DNA of 16,988 nt from Lachnospiraceae bacterium. Lineage in GTDB: Bacteria; Bacillota; Clostridia; Lachnospirales; Lachnospiraceae. The first letter of the stretch is position 1; each line of letters opens with the position of its first letter. The position numbers were made by a program, and so were the translations under genes. The stretch lies in assembly GCA_902363675.1 (NCBI GenBank), contig CABJAV010000044.1, positions 1 through 16,988 on the forward strand. Direction: 5' to 3'. The notes under the pieces were generated by a model. It was not told the origin of the DNA. It saw only the letters and a program-made list of their open reading frames with translations, and ran no database searches. Below, piece after piece: positions 1-6,981 of the stretch.

Positions 1-23
1 CTTTCTTAGTTCAGTTGTTTCGT

Positions 24-140
24 GTGGTAACTTAACAATAACGGATTATGAAAAGTAATTCCACTGCTTTTTAATAAAAATAAAACTGCGCCACAGCCTT
101 GGCAGGCCATCGCGCAGCGATTTTGTTCAATCGGAATTTG
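24..140. repeat. Left arm of long imperfect inverted repeat
   Basis: This arm is the reverse complement of 428-549. The inner 50 bp (82-131) match 437-486 at 49 of 50 positions. The outer part is more diverged but still alignable through an AT-rich stretch, the block CCACTGCTTTTT and a 17-bp block at 24-40 that differs from its partner at one position. The core holds a small perfect hairpin (ATCGC-loop-GCGAT, 109-121). The arms enclose one small membrane protein gene. They could be ends of two head-to-head copies of one element, or termini of a passenger cassette. Confidence 0.85.
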
Positions 141-155
141 ATGGAGGGGTGGAAA

Positions 156-422
156 ATGAATAGACTGACAAAAATTGCAATATGGCTCGGATTGGTAGGA
201 TTGGGGCTTTTATTGTTGGTGATTGCCTCCGGTGTTGCACACCCAAACCCATTGTTTAATTATGGCTCTGTAATAGGTCTTTTACTTCTCGTTTTTTCCA
301 TTTTTTTCTTTGTTATTGGGTGGGTGTTCGATATGAAATGTGAAGTGAAACGAAAAAACTGGATAGGTGTGGCAATATTGCTGATAGCTGCTGTGCTATG
401 CTTATATTCGTTTTTGAACTAA
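156..422 (+). CDS. Small three-helix membrane protein, unknown function
   Basis: An 88-residue protein I do not recognise. The start at 156 is chosen because a strong GGAGG (143-147) lies eight bases upstream; the frame is open further 5' but that part runs into the inverted-repeat arm. Three hydrophobic segments are visible at about residues 6-26, 37-58 and 69-86, joined by a short polar loop with HPNP and a basic stretch KCEVKRKN before the last helix, so it should be an integral membrane protein. It is the only gene between the two inverted arms and reads toward the recombinase gene. It may be cargo of a mobile cassette; immunity, toxin or accessory roles cannot be told apart from sequence alone. 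Confidence 0.6.
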   Translation: MNRLTKIAIWLGLVGLGLLLLVIASGVAHPNPLFNYGSVIGLLLLVFSIFFFVIGWVFDMKCEVKRKNWIGVAILLIAAVLCLYSFLN

Positions 423-427
423 ACATA

Positions 428-549
428 CAAATTCAAATTGAACAAAATCGCTGCGCGATGGCCTGCCAAGGCTGTGACGCAGTTTTTCTTTTTCTAAATA
501 AAAAAGCAGTGGAAACCAAGTCCTAATAGTAGTATTGTTAAGTCACCAC
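428..549. repeat. Right arm of long imperfect inverted repeat
   Basis: Partner of 24-140. The core 437-486 carries a perfect five-pair hairpin (ATCGC-TGC-GCGAT at 447-459) and a smaller GCCT/AGGC hairpin next to it. The arm lies immediately upstream of the tyrosine recombinase gene, so it probably forms the left end of that element. Its first bases (AATTGAACAAA, 436-446) recur inverted at 2777-2787. Confidence 0.85.
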
Positions 550-697
550 AACCAACAATCAAACAGGATCGACATTACCACTGCCTATGAAAAGATTAAC
601 ACCTAACCGTTCTTTTAGCAAGCGGTTTTATTATTCCAATGCACCTTCATGTAAGCAGTGATACCCGAAATTACTGATTTTACATGGAGGAATTATT
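550..697. other. Gene-free leader of recombinase with small hairpin
   Basis: About 150 bases between the inverted arm and the recombinase start. It contains a seven-pair hairpin (CAGTGAT / ATTACTG, about 656-676, one G-T pair) just ahead of the ribosome binding site GGAGG at 686-690. I see no convincing promoter hexamers. Confidence 0.4.
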
Positions 698-1546
698 ATG
701 TACGAAAAATATTTATTACAGCTTGAGGAAGCCGGAAAAATCCGTAACCTTAAAGAGCGTTCCATTAACTGCTACAAAAACTATGTTTCTTATTTCCTTA
801 ATTACATGGAAAAGCACCCGGAAGAGCTTACCTGTCAGGATGTCAGGGACTTTCTTCTTGCCAAGAAGGACGATGGTCTGAAAGCGACCACCCTCAACCT
901 TTATAATTCAGCCATCCGTTTTTTCTATCGGAATGTACTTCACGTTCTGTGGGATGATATCACTGTTCCACGCATGATAATAGAGCACAAACTCCCAACC
1001 GTACTTTCTACTGATGAAATTGACCGGCTTCTTGATGCTACAGATGACCTGAAATATAAAGCCATGTTCGCCACAATGTATTCTTCCGGAATGCGTGTCT
1101 CGGAAGTGATTTATCTTCATTATGATGATATTTCCCGCACAAACATGCAGATTCATGTCCGGGATACCAAGAACCGGATGGACCGTTATACCATTCTGTC
1201 TGAAAGAAACCTTGCACTTCTTACGGAATACTGGTTCCAGAAAGGCAGACCAAAGGGCATTCTGTTTCCGAATCAGTTTACAGGGCAGTATCTTACCGTA
1301 AGTACACTGGAACAGGTTATCCGACGTTCTGCATCGGCTGCCGGGTTATCCGGTGTTACTCCTCACTGCCTCCGTCACAGCTTTGCCACCCACCTTATGG
1401 AGCAGGGAGTGGAACAGCGGAATATTCAGGCATTGCTTGGACACCGCGATCCGAAATCCACAGAAGTTTATCTTCATGTCAGCAACAAATCCCTTATGGG
1501 CATCCGCAGTCCTTTTGACAGAAAGGATGGTACAGCCAATGGATAA
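698..1546 (+). CDS. Tyrosine recombinase/integrase
   Basis: A 282-residue site-specific recombinase that cuts and rejoins DNA through a 3'-phosphotyrosine intermediate. An N-terminal SAM-like core-binding domain (about residues 1-90, with the ITxxT-like fold of XerC/D relatives) is followed by the catalytic domain. All catalytic residues are visible: R133 in GMRVSEV, K158 in DTKNR, H223 and R226 in HCLRHSFATHL, H249 in LLGHRD and nucleophile Y258 in TEVYLHV. The length is normal for a XerC/D-like integrase. GGAGG at 686-690 fixes the start. The stop lies seven bases past the ATG of the transposase gene, so the two are translationally coupled. It probably assists movement or resolution of the IS91-like element and appears intact, unlike its partner. 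Confidence 0.9.
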   Translation: MYEKYLLQLEEAGKIRNLKERSINCYKNYVSYFLNYMEKHPEELTCQDVRDFLLAKKDDGLKATTLNLYNSAIRFFYRNVLHVLWDDITVPRMIIEHKLPTVLSTDEIDRLLDATDDLKYKAMFATMYSSGMRVSEVIYLHYDDISRTNMQIHVRDTKNRMDRYTILSERNLALLTEYWFQKGRPKGILFPNQFTGQYLTVSTLEQVIRRSASAAGLSGVTPHCLRHSFATHLMEQGVEQRNIQALLGHRDPKSTEVYLHVSNKSLMGIRSPFDRKDGTANG

Positions 1547-2608
1547 GCCCACAGTACAGGATATTTTTCATCATTTTTATCCGGCATACCTTGATCAATA
1601 TTCACCTTCCCCTGTACAGGCAAAGGTTGCACATAACATCATGAACTGCAAGACCGGTGCCTATGGTGCAAATGTATGTGTATGTGAGGATTGTGGCTTC
1701 ATACAGATTCATTACAATTCCTGCCGTAACCGTTGCTGCCCCATGTGTCAGGCTGTTCCGAAAGAAATGTGGATGGATGCACGCAGAGACTTCTTTATGA
1801 TGCCTTATACCATGCAGCCTCTTCCACAATCAGCGAACTGACTGCCGACCCAAAACATCTCGGCGCAAAGGTAGGATACATCTGCATTTTACATACATGG
1901 GGTTCTGAAATGAACTTTCATCCCCACATTCATACCATCCTGCTGGGTGGAGGACTGGCTTCCAACAACCAGTGGAAGGACAATGGTGAAAATTTCTTTC
2001 TTCCCATCCGGGTCATCTCCAAAGTGTTCCGCGGAAAATATCTGGAGGAACTAAAGAGGCTGTGGAAAGAGGATAAGCTGGTATTTCATGGTACTGCAGA
2101 AAAATTTCGTAACCATTATACGTTCAAGGAGCTTTTAGATTCCTGTTATGGTATGGACTGGATTCCTCATTGTAAAAAGACATTCAATGGTGCTCAAACA
2201 GTAATTAAATACCTTGGTAAGTATACTCATCGCATTGCCGTCAGCAATCACTGCATCGTCTGTATGGATGATGATACCGTTACATTCTTAGTAAAGGATT
2301 ACCGTAATGAGGGACAGTGGAAGGAACTGACTATTTCAGGCGTAGAGTTTGTCCGGCGGTTTCTCATGCATGTACCACCAAGGCGTTTTGTCCGCATCAG
2401 GCACTACGGACTGCTATGTTCCCGTACTAAAAGCCAGAAGCTCACCCTTTGCAGAAATTTACTTGGATGTAAGAAGTATCTTTCAAAGCTTCGTGACATG
2501 GAAATGCCTGAAATATTGGAACATCTTTATGGCATCAAAGTTTTTGTGTGTAAAGCATGTGGTGGGCATCTCGGAAAGCCACAGATGAGAATGCCACTGC
2601 GTTGCTAA
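1539..2608 (+). pseudogene. IS91-like HUH (Y2) transposase, frameshifted
   Basis: The reading frame starting at 1539 gives the N-terminal zinc-binding domain (CVCEDCG, then CRNRCCPMC) and stops at 1841. The rest continues in another frame from about 1785 to 2608, with the HUH motif FHPHIHTI near 1915-1940 and two tyrosines in KYLGKYTHR near 2208-2235. The two frames overlap around 1781-1803, where the sequence moves from DARR to LLYDALYHAAS. From my memory of the family, about 30 residues normally lie between these segments, so an internal deletion that changed frame is likely. No full transposase can be made without recoding. The 5' end overlaps the recombinase gene. Programmed frameshifting is possible but less likely because residues also seem to be missing. 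Confidence 0.75.
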
Positions 2609-2616
2609 AGAGCAAC
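2601..2616 (+). other. Perfect hairpin over transposase stop codon
   Basis: GTTGCT and AGCAAC pair perfectly across a four-base loop, and the TAA stop (2606-2608) lies within the hairpin. Subterminal hairpins near the 3' end of the transposase are typical of IS91-type origin ends, so this may belong to the transposition end. Confidence 0.45.
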
Positions 2617-2629
2617 ATCTAATACTTTC

Positions 2630-2653
2630 AAAAGCCTCAGTTTCTGAGGTTTT
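2630..2653 (+). terminator. Terminator-like hairpin after transposase
   Basis: CCTCAG and CTGAGG pair around a TTT loop. They are flanked by AAAA and TTTT that extend the stem with one bulged G. It could terminate transposase transcription or act as an element-end hairpin. Confidence 0.55.
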
Positions 2654-2885
2654 ATCGTCATGCCCATTTGCCTGTTTTTTATAAAATGTTGTAGCTTTCA
2701 TACCGAGAATTATATATAATCATGGACAGGAGCAAAGAATTGAAAGTCCATAGGTTGCGGCTACCCGGACGCTCACTTTGTTCAATTAGGTCAAGTCGAA
2801 AATGGTGTAAACGAAGGGGCAGTTCTCTGCAATGTCAAAACTGCTTTTTCGTTTACCCCATCATCGATTGTAACCTAAAGAATTT
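2654..2885. other. Gene-free stretch with long hairpin (2804-2859)
   Basis: About 230 bases without a gene. It includes the candidate right element end at 2777-2787. It also includes a 21-bp stem, 2804-2824 paired with 2839-2859, with a 14-base loop. Read as RNA, one position mismatches and G-U pairs fill a GGGG/UUUU stretch. The stem lies directly upstream of the DUF4304 gene with no T-run after it, so it could be a leader structure or the fold-back end of a small mobile repeat. Confidence 0.5.
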
Positions 2886-3470
2886 ATGAAGATGGAGAAA
2901 ATTATGCAGGATATATTTAAGAGATTAATAAATGAAATATTTTTATTAAAATTCAAACCCTATGGTTGGAAAAAGCAGGGTTCAAATTTTAGATATATAG
3001 ATGCATCTGGGTTGGGACGGGTTATAAATTTTCAAAAATCAAAATGGAATACTGCTGATGAATTGGAATTCTTTATTAACTATGGATTGTATATAGAAAT
3101 TGATAACCAGCTTGTGAATAAATCTTTTAAAGAATATGAATGTCAATTCAGGGCAAGAACAGGATTAGATAAAGGTAGTTTTCATCTGAATAGTGATACA
3201 GATTTTGAAACACTACAAAGACGGGTAGAACAGGCTCTAGATGAGGCAATTAATCAATTTGATAAAGTAGGAAACAAAGAACATTATATATCAATGATAT
3301 TAAGTGGTGAGTTACAAAAATATACAGGAACACCTATTATGAATTATTATACTTGTAAATTATTTTCTGATATGGGGTATTATGAAGATATTTATGATTA
3401 TGTAAAGGAAAAAGGTGGTCCTTATTTTGAGATGTTAACAGCAGAAATAGAGAGTAAAACGAAACACTAA
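2886..3470 (+). CDS. DUF4304-family protein
   Basis: A 194-residue soluble protein matching the DUF4304 pattern as I know it: an N-terminal helix, then LLKFKPYGWKKQGSNF, then INFQKSKW near residues 47-54, then FFINYGLYIEI. The family's function is unknown; members often occur singly in accessory DNA. There is no signal peptide or membrane segment. Three in-frame ATGs compete (2886, 2892, 2904). The one at 2904 has GGAG seven bases upstream, the others have no clear ribosome binding site, so the protein may be six residues shorter. The gene is much more AT-rich than the element before it, as are its next neighbours, which suggests separate acquisition. Confidence 0.65.
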   Translation: MKMEKIMQDIFKRLINEIFLLKFKPYGWKKQGSNFRYIDASGLGRVINFQKSKWNTADELEFFINYGLYIEIDNQLVNKSFKEYECQFRARTGLDKGSFHLNSDTDFETLQRRVEQALDEAINQFDKVGNKEHYISMILSGELQKYTGTPIMNYYTCKLFSDMGYYEDIYDYVKEKGGPYFEMLTAEIESKTKH

Positions 3471-3700
3471 AATTAGGTATGTAAAGATAGTGTATAGCTT
3501 TGAAAATTGGAATTTTATCTTTGCAAGCGAGACGACAACTTTAAATTTATAGGGAACAGAAAATTTGAATTTTATGCTCTTTTGACTACAATTGTGTGTG
3601 TCAAAATATTTTGACAAGGATAAAAAGTCCTTTGTCAAAGCCTTTTGATAGCATTAATATCTGTTTTTGATTAAGATACAAGTGCAAGGAGGTGTATTGA
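3471..3700. promoter_or_regulatory. Promoter and operator-like palindrome of XRE gene
   Basis: A sigma-A-type promoter is visible: TTGTCA at 3632-3637, a 17-base spacer, and TAATAT at 3655-3660. It overlaps an inverted repeat in which TTTGACAAGGA (3610-3620) pairs with TCCTTTGTCAAA (3628-3639), with one bulged base. Because the palindrome covers the -35 box, it is a good candidate operator for autoregulation by the XRE protein. The ribosome binding site AAGGAGG is at 3686-3692. The first 130 bases after the DUF4304 gene hold no recognisable gene. Confidence 0.55.
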
Positions 3701-4288
3701 ATGGAACTCGGGAATCAAATTAAGAAATATCGTTCGGAACTTCAAATTTCACAAGAACAATTAGCGGACCGAATATATGTGTCTCGACAAACTATTTCAA
3801 ATTGGGAGAATGAGAAAAGTTATCCAGATGTAAATAGTTTGATTCTTTTGAGTGAAGTATTCCAAACCTCCATTGATAAATTAATCAAAGGAGATATTGA
3901 AATTATGAAAGAAAAAATTAATGAACAAGAAATTAAGAAACTCAATTACTATGGTAACATTTTTTGCGTGCATTTAGCAATTACGATTTTATCGGCAGTC
4001 CCATTGTTCTTTTGGTTGGAACAGCTTGCATTTATTCCGTTTGGAATTCTTTTTGTAATTACGATGTATTGGGCTTTGAAAGTGGAAAAGGTGAAAAAAG
4101 ACAACGATATTCAGACATACAAAGAGATTGTAGCCTTTTTAGAAGGTAAAAGATTGGACGAAATACAGAAGCAACGAGAAATCGGAAAACGACCATATCA
4201 AAATGTACTGAAAGGGATTGTAGCCGGAATTGTTACAATAGTGGTATGTTTCTTGATTGGACTACTGTTTCATTTGCTTGGAAATTAA
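3701..4288 (+). CDS. Membrane-anchored XRE-family regulator
   Basis: A 195-residue protein with an N-terminal Cro/C1-type helix-turn-helix (residues 5-62; QISQEQLADRIYVSRQTISN contains the recognition helix). A linker to about residue 84 and three hydrophobic segments (about 86-103, 109-126 and 170-192) follow. This DNA-binding plus membrane-tail layout is common in Firmicutes, where such proteins may sense membrane or small-molecule signals while repressing nearby genes. AAGGAGG nine bases upstream fixes the start. It has its own promoter with a palindrome over the -35 box. No obvious effector gene follows; the next sequence is a terminator and remnants of a transfer module, so a former target may have been deleted. 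Confidence 0.85.
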   Translation: MELGNQIKKYRSELQISQEQLADRIYVSRQTISNWENEKSYPDVNSLILLSEVFQTSIDKLIKGDIEIMKEKINEQEIKKLNYYGNIFCVHLAITILSAVPLFFWLEQLAFIPFGILFVITMYWALKVEKVKKDNDIQTYKEIVAFLEGKRLDEIQKQREIGKRPYQNVLKGIVAGIVTIVVCFLIGLLFHLLGN

Positions 4289-4374
4289 ACAATCGTTATT
4301 AGGATAATAGGTATGAGAAACGACTGTGAAATTTCAGTTTATCTGATTCATGCACAATTTAATAACAAATTTAC

Positions 4375-4412
4375 ATAGCACTTTAGCCAAAAGGTTAAGG
4401 TGCTATTTTTTT
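4375..4412 (+). terminator. Strong intrinsic terminator
   Basis: A 15-pair stem (ATAGCAC ... GTGCTAT, two G-T pairs) around an AAAA loop, followed by seven T residues (4406-4412). It separates the XRE gene from the transfer-module remnants. I recall a similar hairpin ahead of transfer genes in Firmicutes integrative elements. Confidence 0.85.
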
Positions 4413-4432
4413 ACCACAAAAGGAGGAATGAA

Positions 4433-4483
4433 ATGTCATATAAGTTAGTAATTGCTGAGAACGGTCATCATGACAGTGGATGA
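4433..4483 (+). pseudogene. Possible 5' stub of type IA topoisomerase gene
   Basis: A 16-codon frame starting MSYKLVIAEN behind a perfect AGGAGG (4421-4426). Type IA topoisomerases of integrative elements begin with a sequence like xLVIAEKPSVA, so the first nine residues fit and the rest does not; the frame stops at 4481-4483. I read it as the start of a topB-like gene joined by deletion to unrelated sequence. The match is short, so chance cannot be excluded. A strong ribosome binding site with no lasting frame supports a decayed gene. Confidence 0.4.
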
Positions 4484-4533
4484 GAACCAGAGAGCAGCAT
4501 TTGAACTGAATTTTGAGAAGGGAGCAGGCAAAT

Positions 4534-4902
4534 ATGGAAAAAGCAAAAACAAGAAAGATTAAAAAGTGGGATGAAGTACACGGAGAGCATGAGGTGGAAG
4601 TATCGGATAATACCGGAGGATGTGAGCTGGAAGAGGTGGCTGGAGCCAGCCCTTCCATCAGCAGAAATCCGATGAGGAGCATCGAGGATATGGTGGAGCA
4701 GAACGACAACAGCTTTGATGGTGTGATCAATAATGTGAAAGTGGAACCGGCAGCAGGCACTTTGGAAATTGTACCGGATGATAAAAAATCCGTATTGGAA
4801 AAATTAAAGGAACAGAGTAAACAGATGCAGTCCCCTGTGCCTGTTTCTGACAGAAAGCCGGTTCCGGGATGTTGTTTTGAAAGAGAGTTCCAGGGATGGT
4901 AG
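4534..4902 (+). CDS. DUF4316-like protein, probably N-terminally truncated
   Basis: A 122-residue hydrophilic protein, the start set by GGGAG upstream of ATG 4534. Its middle, DNSFDGVINN, followed by DKKSVLEKLKEQ, resembles the C-terminal tail of DUF4316-type proteins carried by Lachnospiraceae integrative elements (typically IDGIINN, then KPSVLEKL). Those proteins are much longer and carry extra domains N-terminally, so this looks like the surviving tail given a new start. The charged N-terminal part (residues 1-40) is unfamiliar. The stop overlaps the mobC remnant start by seven bases. The function of the family is not established. Confidence 0.45.
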   Translation: MEKAKTRKIKKWDEVHGEHEVEVSDNTGGCELEEVAGASPSISRNPMRSIEDMVEQNDNSFDGVINNVKVEPAAGTLEIVPDDKKSVLEKLKEQSKQMQSPVPVSDRKPVPGCCFEREFQGW

Positions 4903-5000
4903 AAAGATCAAAACGAATTGAGCTGAGAGTGACAGCAGATGAACTCAGGCAAAAAAAGAATATCTGCATAAGACATGGCGGCAGCCTAAGGGAGATGTGA
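4896..5000 (+). pseudogene. mobC-like relaxosome gene, 5' remnant
   Basis: A 34-codon frame opening MVERSKRIELRVTADEL. This is the typical start of a MobC-type ribbon-helix-helix mobilization protein, which helps the relaxase open oriT. The similarity ends after about residue 18 and the frame stops at 5000, whereas MobC proteins are about 100-130 residues long. From about 4952 the sequence, read in another frame, is relaxase coding (KKEYLHKTW, then GDVIAYQIRQSFKPGE). A deletion therefore removed most of mobC and the beginning of the relaxase gene together. Confidence 0.6.
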
Positions 5001-6205
5001 TTGCATATCAGATCCGTCAGTCCTTCAAACCTGGAGAAATCACACCGGAGGAAGCAAATGAAGTCGGATATGAAACCGGCATGAGATTCACAAAAGGGAA
5101 GCACGCATTTATTGTGGCAACTCATGTGGACCGGGCACATATTCATAACCACATCATATTCAATTCCACCAATCTGGAGTGTGACCGAAAGTTCCGGGAT
5201 TTCTGGTTTTCCGGAATTGCATTGCAGAGACTAAGCGACATTATCTGTCTGGAGCATGGACTTTCTGTTATTCCAAAGGTAAAGCCGAGTGAGAGACAGC
5301 GGAGAACAAAGTACCTGGAACGTATGAGCATAAGGGATGTCATCCGGGAAGATATTCTGAAATGCCTGGATCAGAAACCGGCAGATTTTGAAGAACTTCT
5401 GAAACTTCTACAGGCAGAAGGATATGAAATCAAGCGTGGCAAGCATACCGCAGTCTGTGGAAAAGAGCAGAAACGTTTCATCCGGTTCCGTTCACTTGGA
5501 GAGGCTTTTACAGAAGAAAATCTGAAAAAAGTGATTGCCGGAGAGAAAGAGCTTCCTGAAAAAAATGAAAAAGTACCGGAACGGAAAGAAGCAAAACCCG
5601 AAAGGCGTAAGTTTGATCTGGTAGTTGATATTCAGGAAAAAAAGGCACAGGGAAAGAACGGAGGATATGTCTGGTGGGCAAAAAAATATAATGTGAAACA
5701 GTTTGCGGAGTCCATCCTGTTTTTACAACAGCATGATATTCACGATAAGGAAACGCTGGATGCATTGGTAGATGGGAGTTCTGCAAAATACCATGAACTT
5801 ATGAAAACCATCAAAGATGCAGAGGAGAAGATGGCAGCAAATAAAGTGATCAAGACTCACATTATCAATTATGCCAAGACCAGAGAAACTTACATTGCCT
5901 ATCGAAAAGCAAGGTACAGTAAAAAATTTTTCGAGGCACACCGAGATGAAATTACTCTTCATAAGGCAGCCAAGGAAGCATTTTCAAAACTGCCGGATGG
6001 AAAAATTCCGAAGGTAAAGGATCTGAATGAGGAATTTGCAAGACTGCTTTCAGAGAAAAAGGCAGCTTACAGTGAATACAAGAAAATAAAAAAAGAGATG
6101 CGGGATTATCAGATAGCGAAGCAAAATGTGGAATCCTTCTATGCTGCTCAGCAGAGCTGGGACATAGAGGAAGACATGAAAAAGAAACGGCAGCAGGCGA
6201 GGTAA
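4943..6205 (+). pseudogene. MOB-type relaxase lacking its N-terminus
   Basis: The frame is open from 4943 and could start at GTG 4997 (402 residues). It carries the conserved relaxase core: GDVIAYQIRQSFKPGEITPE, then TKGKHAFIVATHVDRAHIHNHIIFNST with the metal-binding HxHxH, then LSDIICLEHGLSVI. The C-terminal half is charged and partly coiled-coil. In this family about 70 residues normally precede the first visible segment, including the motif with the catalytic tyrosine that nicks oriT. They are missing here and are replaced by the mobC start. The protein could still bind metal but should not nick DNA, so I call it a pseudogene, although a truncated product could be translated. A terminator-like hairpin and an oriT-like region follow. 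Confidence 0.8.
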
Positions 6206-6211
6206 GCATAC

Positions 6212-6254
6212 GGGCAATCATCAAAAATATAAATTGGAGGTTGCCCTCTTTTTT
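6212..6254 (+). terminator. Terminator-like hairpin after relaxase
   Basis: GGGCAA (6212-6217) and TTGCCC (6241-6246) can pair over a 23-base loop, followed by TCTTTTTT. The short stem and long loop make it a moderate candidate, but its place right behind the relaxase stop fits. Confidence 0.5.
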
Positions 6255-6284
6255 ATATTCCAGCAGAGCAGGAATATATCAGCA

Positions 6285-6410
6285 CTCACGAAGTGAGGGC
6301 GCAGTTTGTCATCGAAGATGACATTCTAAGGGGATTGGGGATGTGCCTCCAACAAGCAAAACGCGCCCGTGTACGTACGGGGGCACTGCTTGCTAACTTG
6401 CTAACTTGCG
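6285..6410. other. oriT-like hairpin and repeat cluster
   Basis: No gene lies here, but secondary structure is dense. There is a CTCAC-GAA-GTGAG hairpin (6285-6297), a perfect seven-pair TGTCATC-GAA-GATGACA hairpin (6307-6323), an imperfect TTGGGG/CCTCCAA hairpin (about 6334-6352), a CCCGT/ACGGG hairpin with GTAC cores (6366-6381), and a tandem direct repeat of TTGCTAAC (6390-6405, then TTGC). Clustered hairpins and direct repeats next to a relaxase gene are the usual layout of a transfer origin. The nick site cannot be assigned from sequence alone. Confidence 0.5.
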
Positions 6411-6439
6411 AAATAATAACAATATGGGGTGCGTGTGGT

Positions 6440-6484
6440 AAAAAGACAGATTGCATATCTGCCTCATAATGGAGTATAATGGTA
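6440..6484. repeat. 45-bp direct repeat, left copy
   Basis: It matches 16575-16619 in the same orientation at 42 of 45 positions. Read on the minus strand it contains a nine-pair hairpin (AGGCAGAT / ATCTGTCT with a G-U pair) followed by TTTTT, an intrinsic terminator placed directly after the transposase-fragment stop at 6464. The last codons of that fragment lie inside the repeat, so the fragment may have been fused to it. Confidence 0.8.
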
Positions 6485-6970
6485 ACGAGATTTATGCAAC
6501 CCGATGATGGTGTATTTGAGTTCACGGAAGCTTGTTTCCTCGCTCCAGCGCATCCGGTAAAGTTTATTGATTTCTTCCAGAGGAAATTCTTCTTCTGAAA
6601 GATTGGTGGCAATACAGATATAGGTTCCATTATCAAGGCGAACACGTACAATACGGAATTCAATATCGTAATACATGCAGTTCTCATCAAGAAAATCAAA
6701 ATCGGTAGAAGGCTGAAGTATGGTATAGGTGTTAGGATTCCCCAGTGTTTCTTTCGTATGGCGTCTGGTAAGTGTTGTTCTTATATGAGTATCGAATTCG
6801 CTGTCAGGCAAATCATAAGCGGAAAGGATACCATTACTGTTGATATCCTTCATGCGGATAACGAAATACATTCCCTTCCGAATCAGGGGTGCAAAGGTAT
6901 TAAAACTTTCGTAACCACTGTCTGCCATAAGGATGGTATTATTACAATACTTATGAAAACCATCAGATCA
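6464..6970 (-). pseudogene. IS4-family DDE transposase fragment
   Basis: The minus-strand frame encodes the middle of an IS4-family transposase. The second catalytic Asp is in MADSGYESFN near 6899-6928. The third catalytic residue lies in YRMRWSEETSFRELK, which fits the family signature Y-x2-R-x3-E-x6-K exactly. The N-terminal half with the first Asp is missing, and the frame closes upstream at about 6975. The C-terminus ends in HKSRYHYTPL, unlike family members I know, and overlaps the 45-bp repeat, so both ends look cut. It cannot be an active transposase. Confidence 0.85.
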
Positions 6971-6981
6971 GTGCAGTAGAT

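Larger units (their letters stand above)
436..2787 (+). mobile_element. IS91-like element with tyrosine recombinase (candidate limits)
   Basis: The element contains a tyrosine recombinase and an IS91-family HUH transposase in tandem on the same strand, a pairing I recall from clostridial genomes. The limits are tentative. AATTGAACAAA at 436-446 has an exact inverted copy TTTGTTCAATT at 2777-2787, which would make a 2.35-kb unit; the next ten or so bases match poorly. Classical IS91 elements lack terminal inverted repeats and end in subterminal hairpins. Two hairpins do lie just after the transposase (2601-2616 and 2630-2653). The transposase is broken, so this copy should not move by itself. 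Confidence 0.5.

Noticed and set aside
1..23. Left edge as part of a second recombinase gene in opposite orientation
   Set aside because: A head-to-head copy would predict it further left, but no coding sequence lies inside the window, so it cannot be claimed.
3701..4288. XRE protein as antitoxin of a toxin-antitoxin pair with the DUF4304 protein
   Set aside because: The genes are 230 bases apart, the XRE gene has its own promoter, and the membrane-tailed layout is not typical of antitoxins; DUF4304 is not known as a toxin.
4395..5152. Minus-strand frames opposite the DUF4316-like and mobC/relaxase remnants
   Set aside because: Low-complexity Ser/Cys/Phe-rich shadows with no start signals; the plus strand carries recognisable mobilization motifs.
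6390..6409. Tandem TTGCTAAC repeats as a possible CRISPR or iteron array
   Set aside because: Only two and a half copies of 8 bp, no spacers, no cas or replication gene nearby; better explained as part of an oriT-like region.
6286..6699. 137-codon minus-strand frame over the oriT-like region and IS4 fragment
   Set aside because: The overlapping frame at 6464-6928 carries the clear IS4 signature; this one has no family resemblance and crosses structural repeats.
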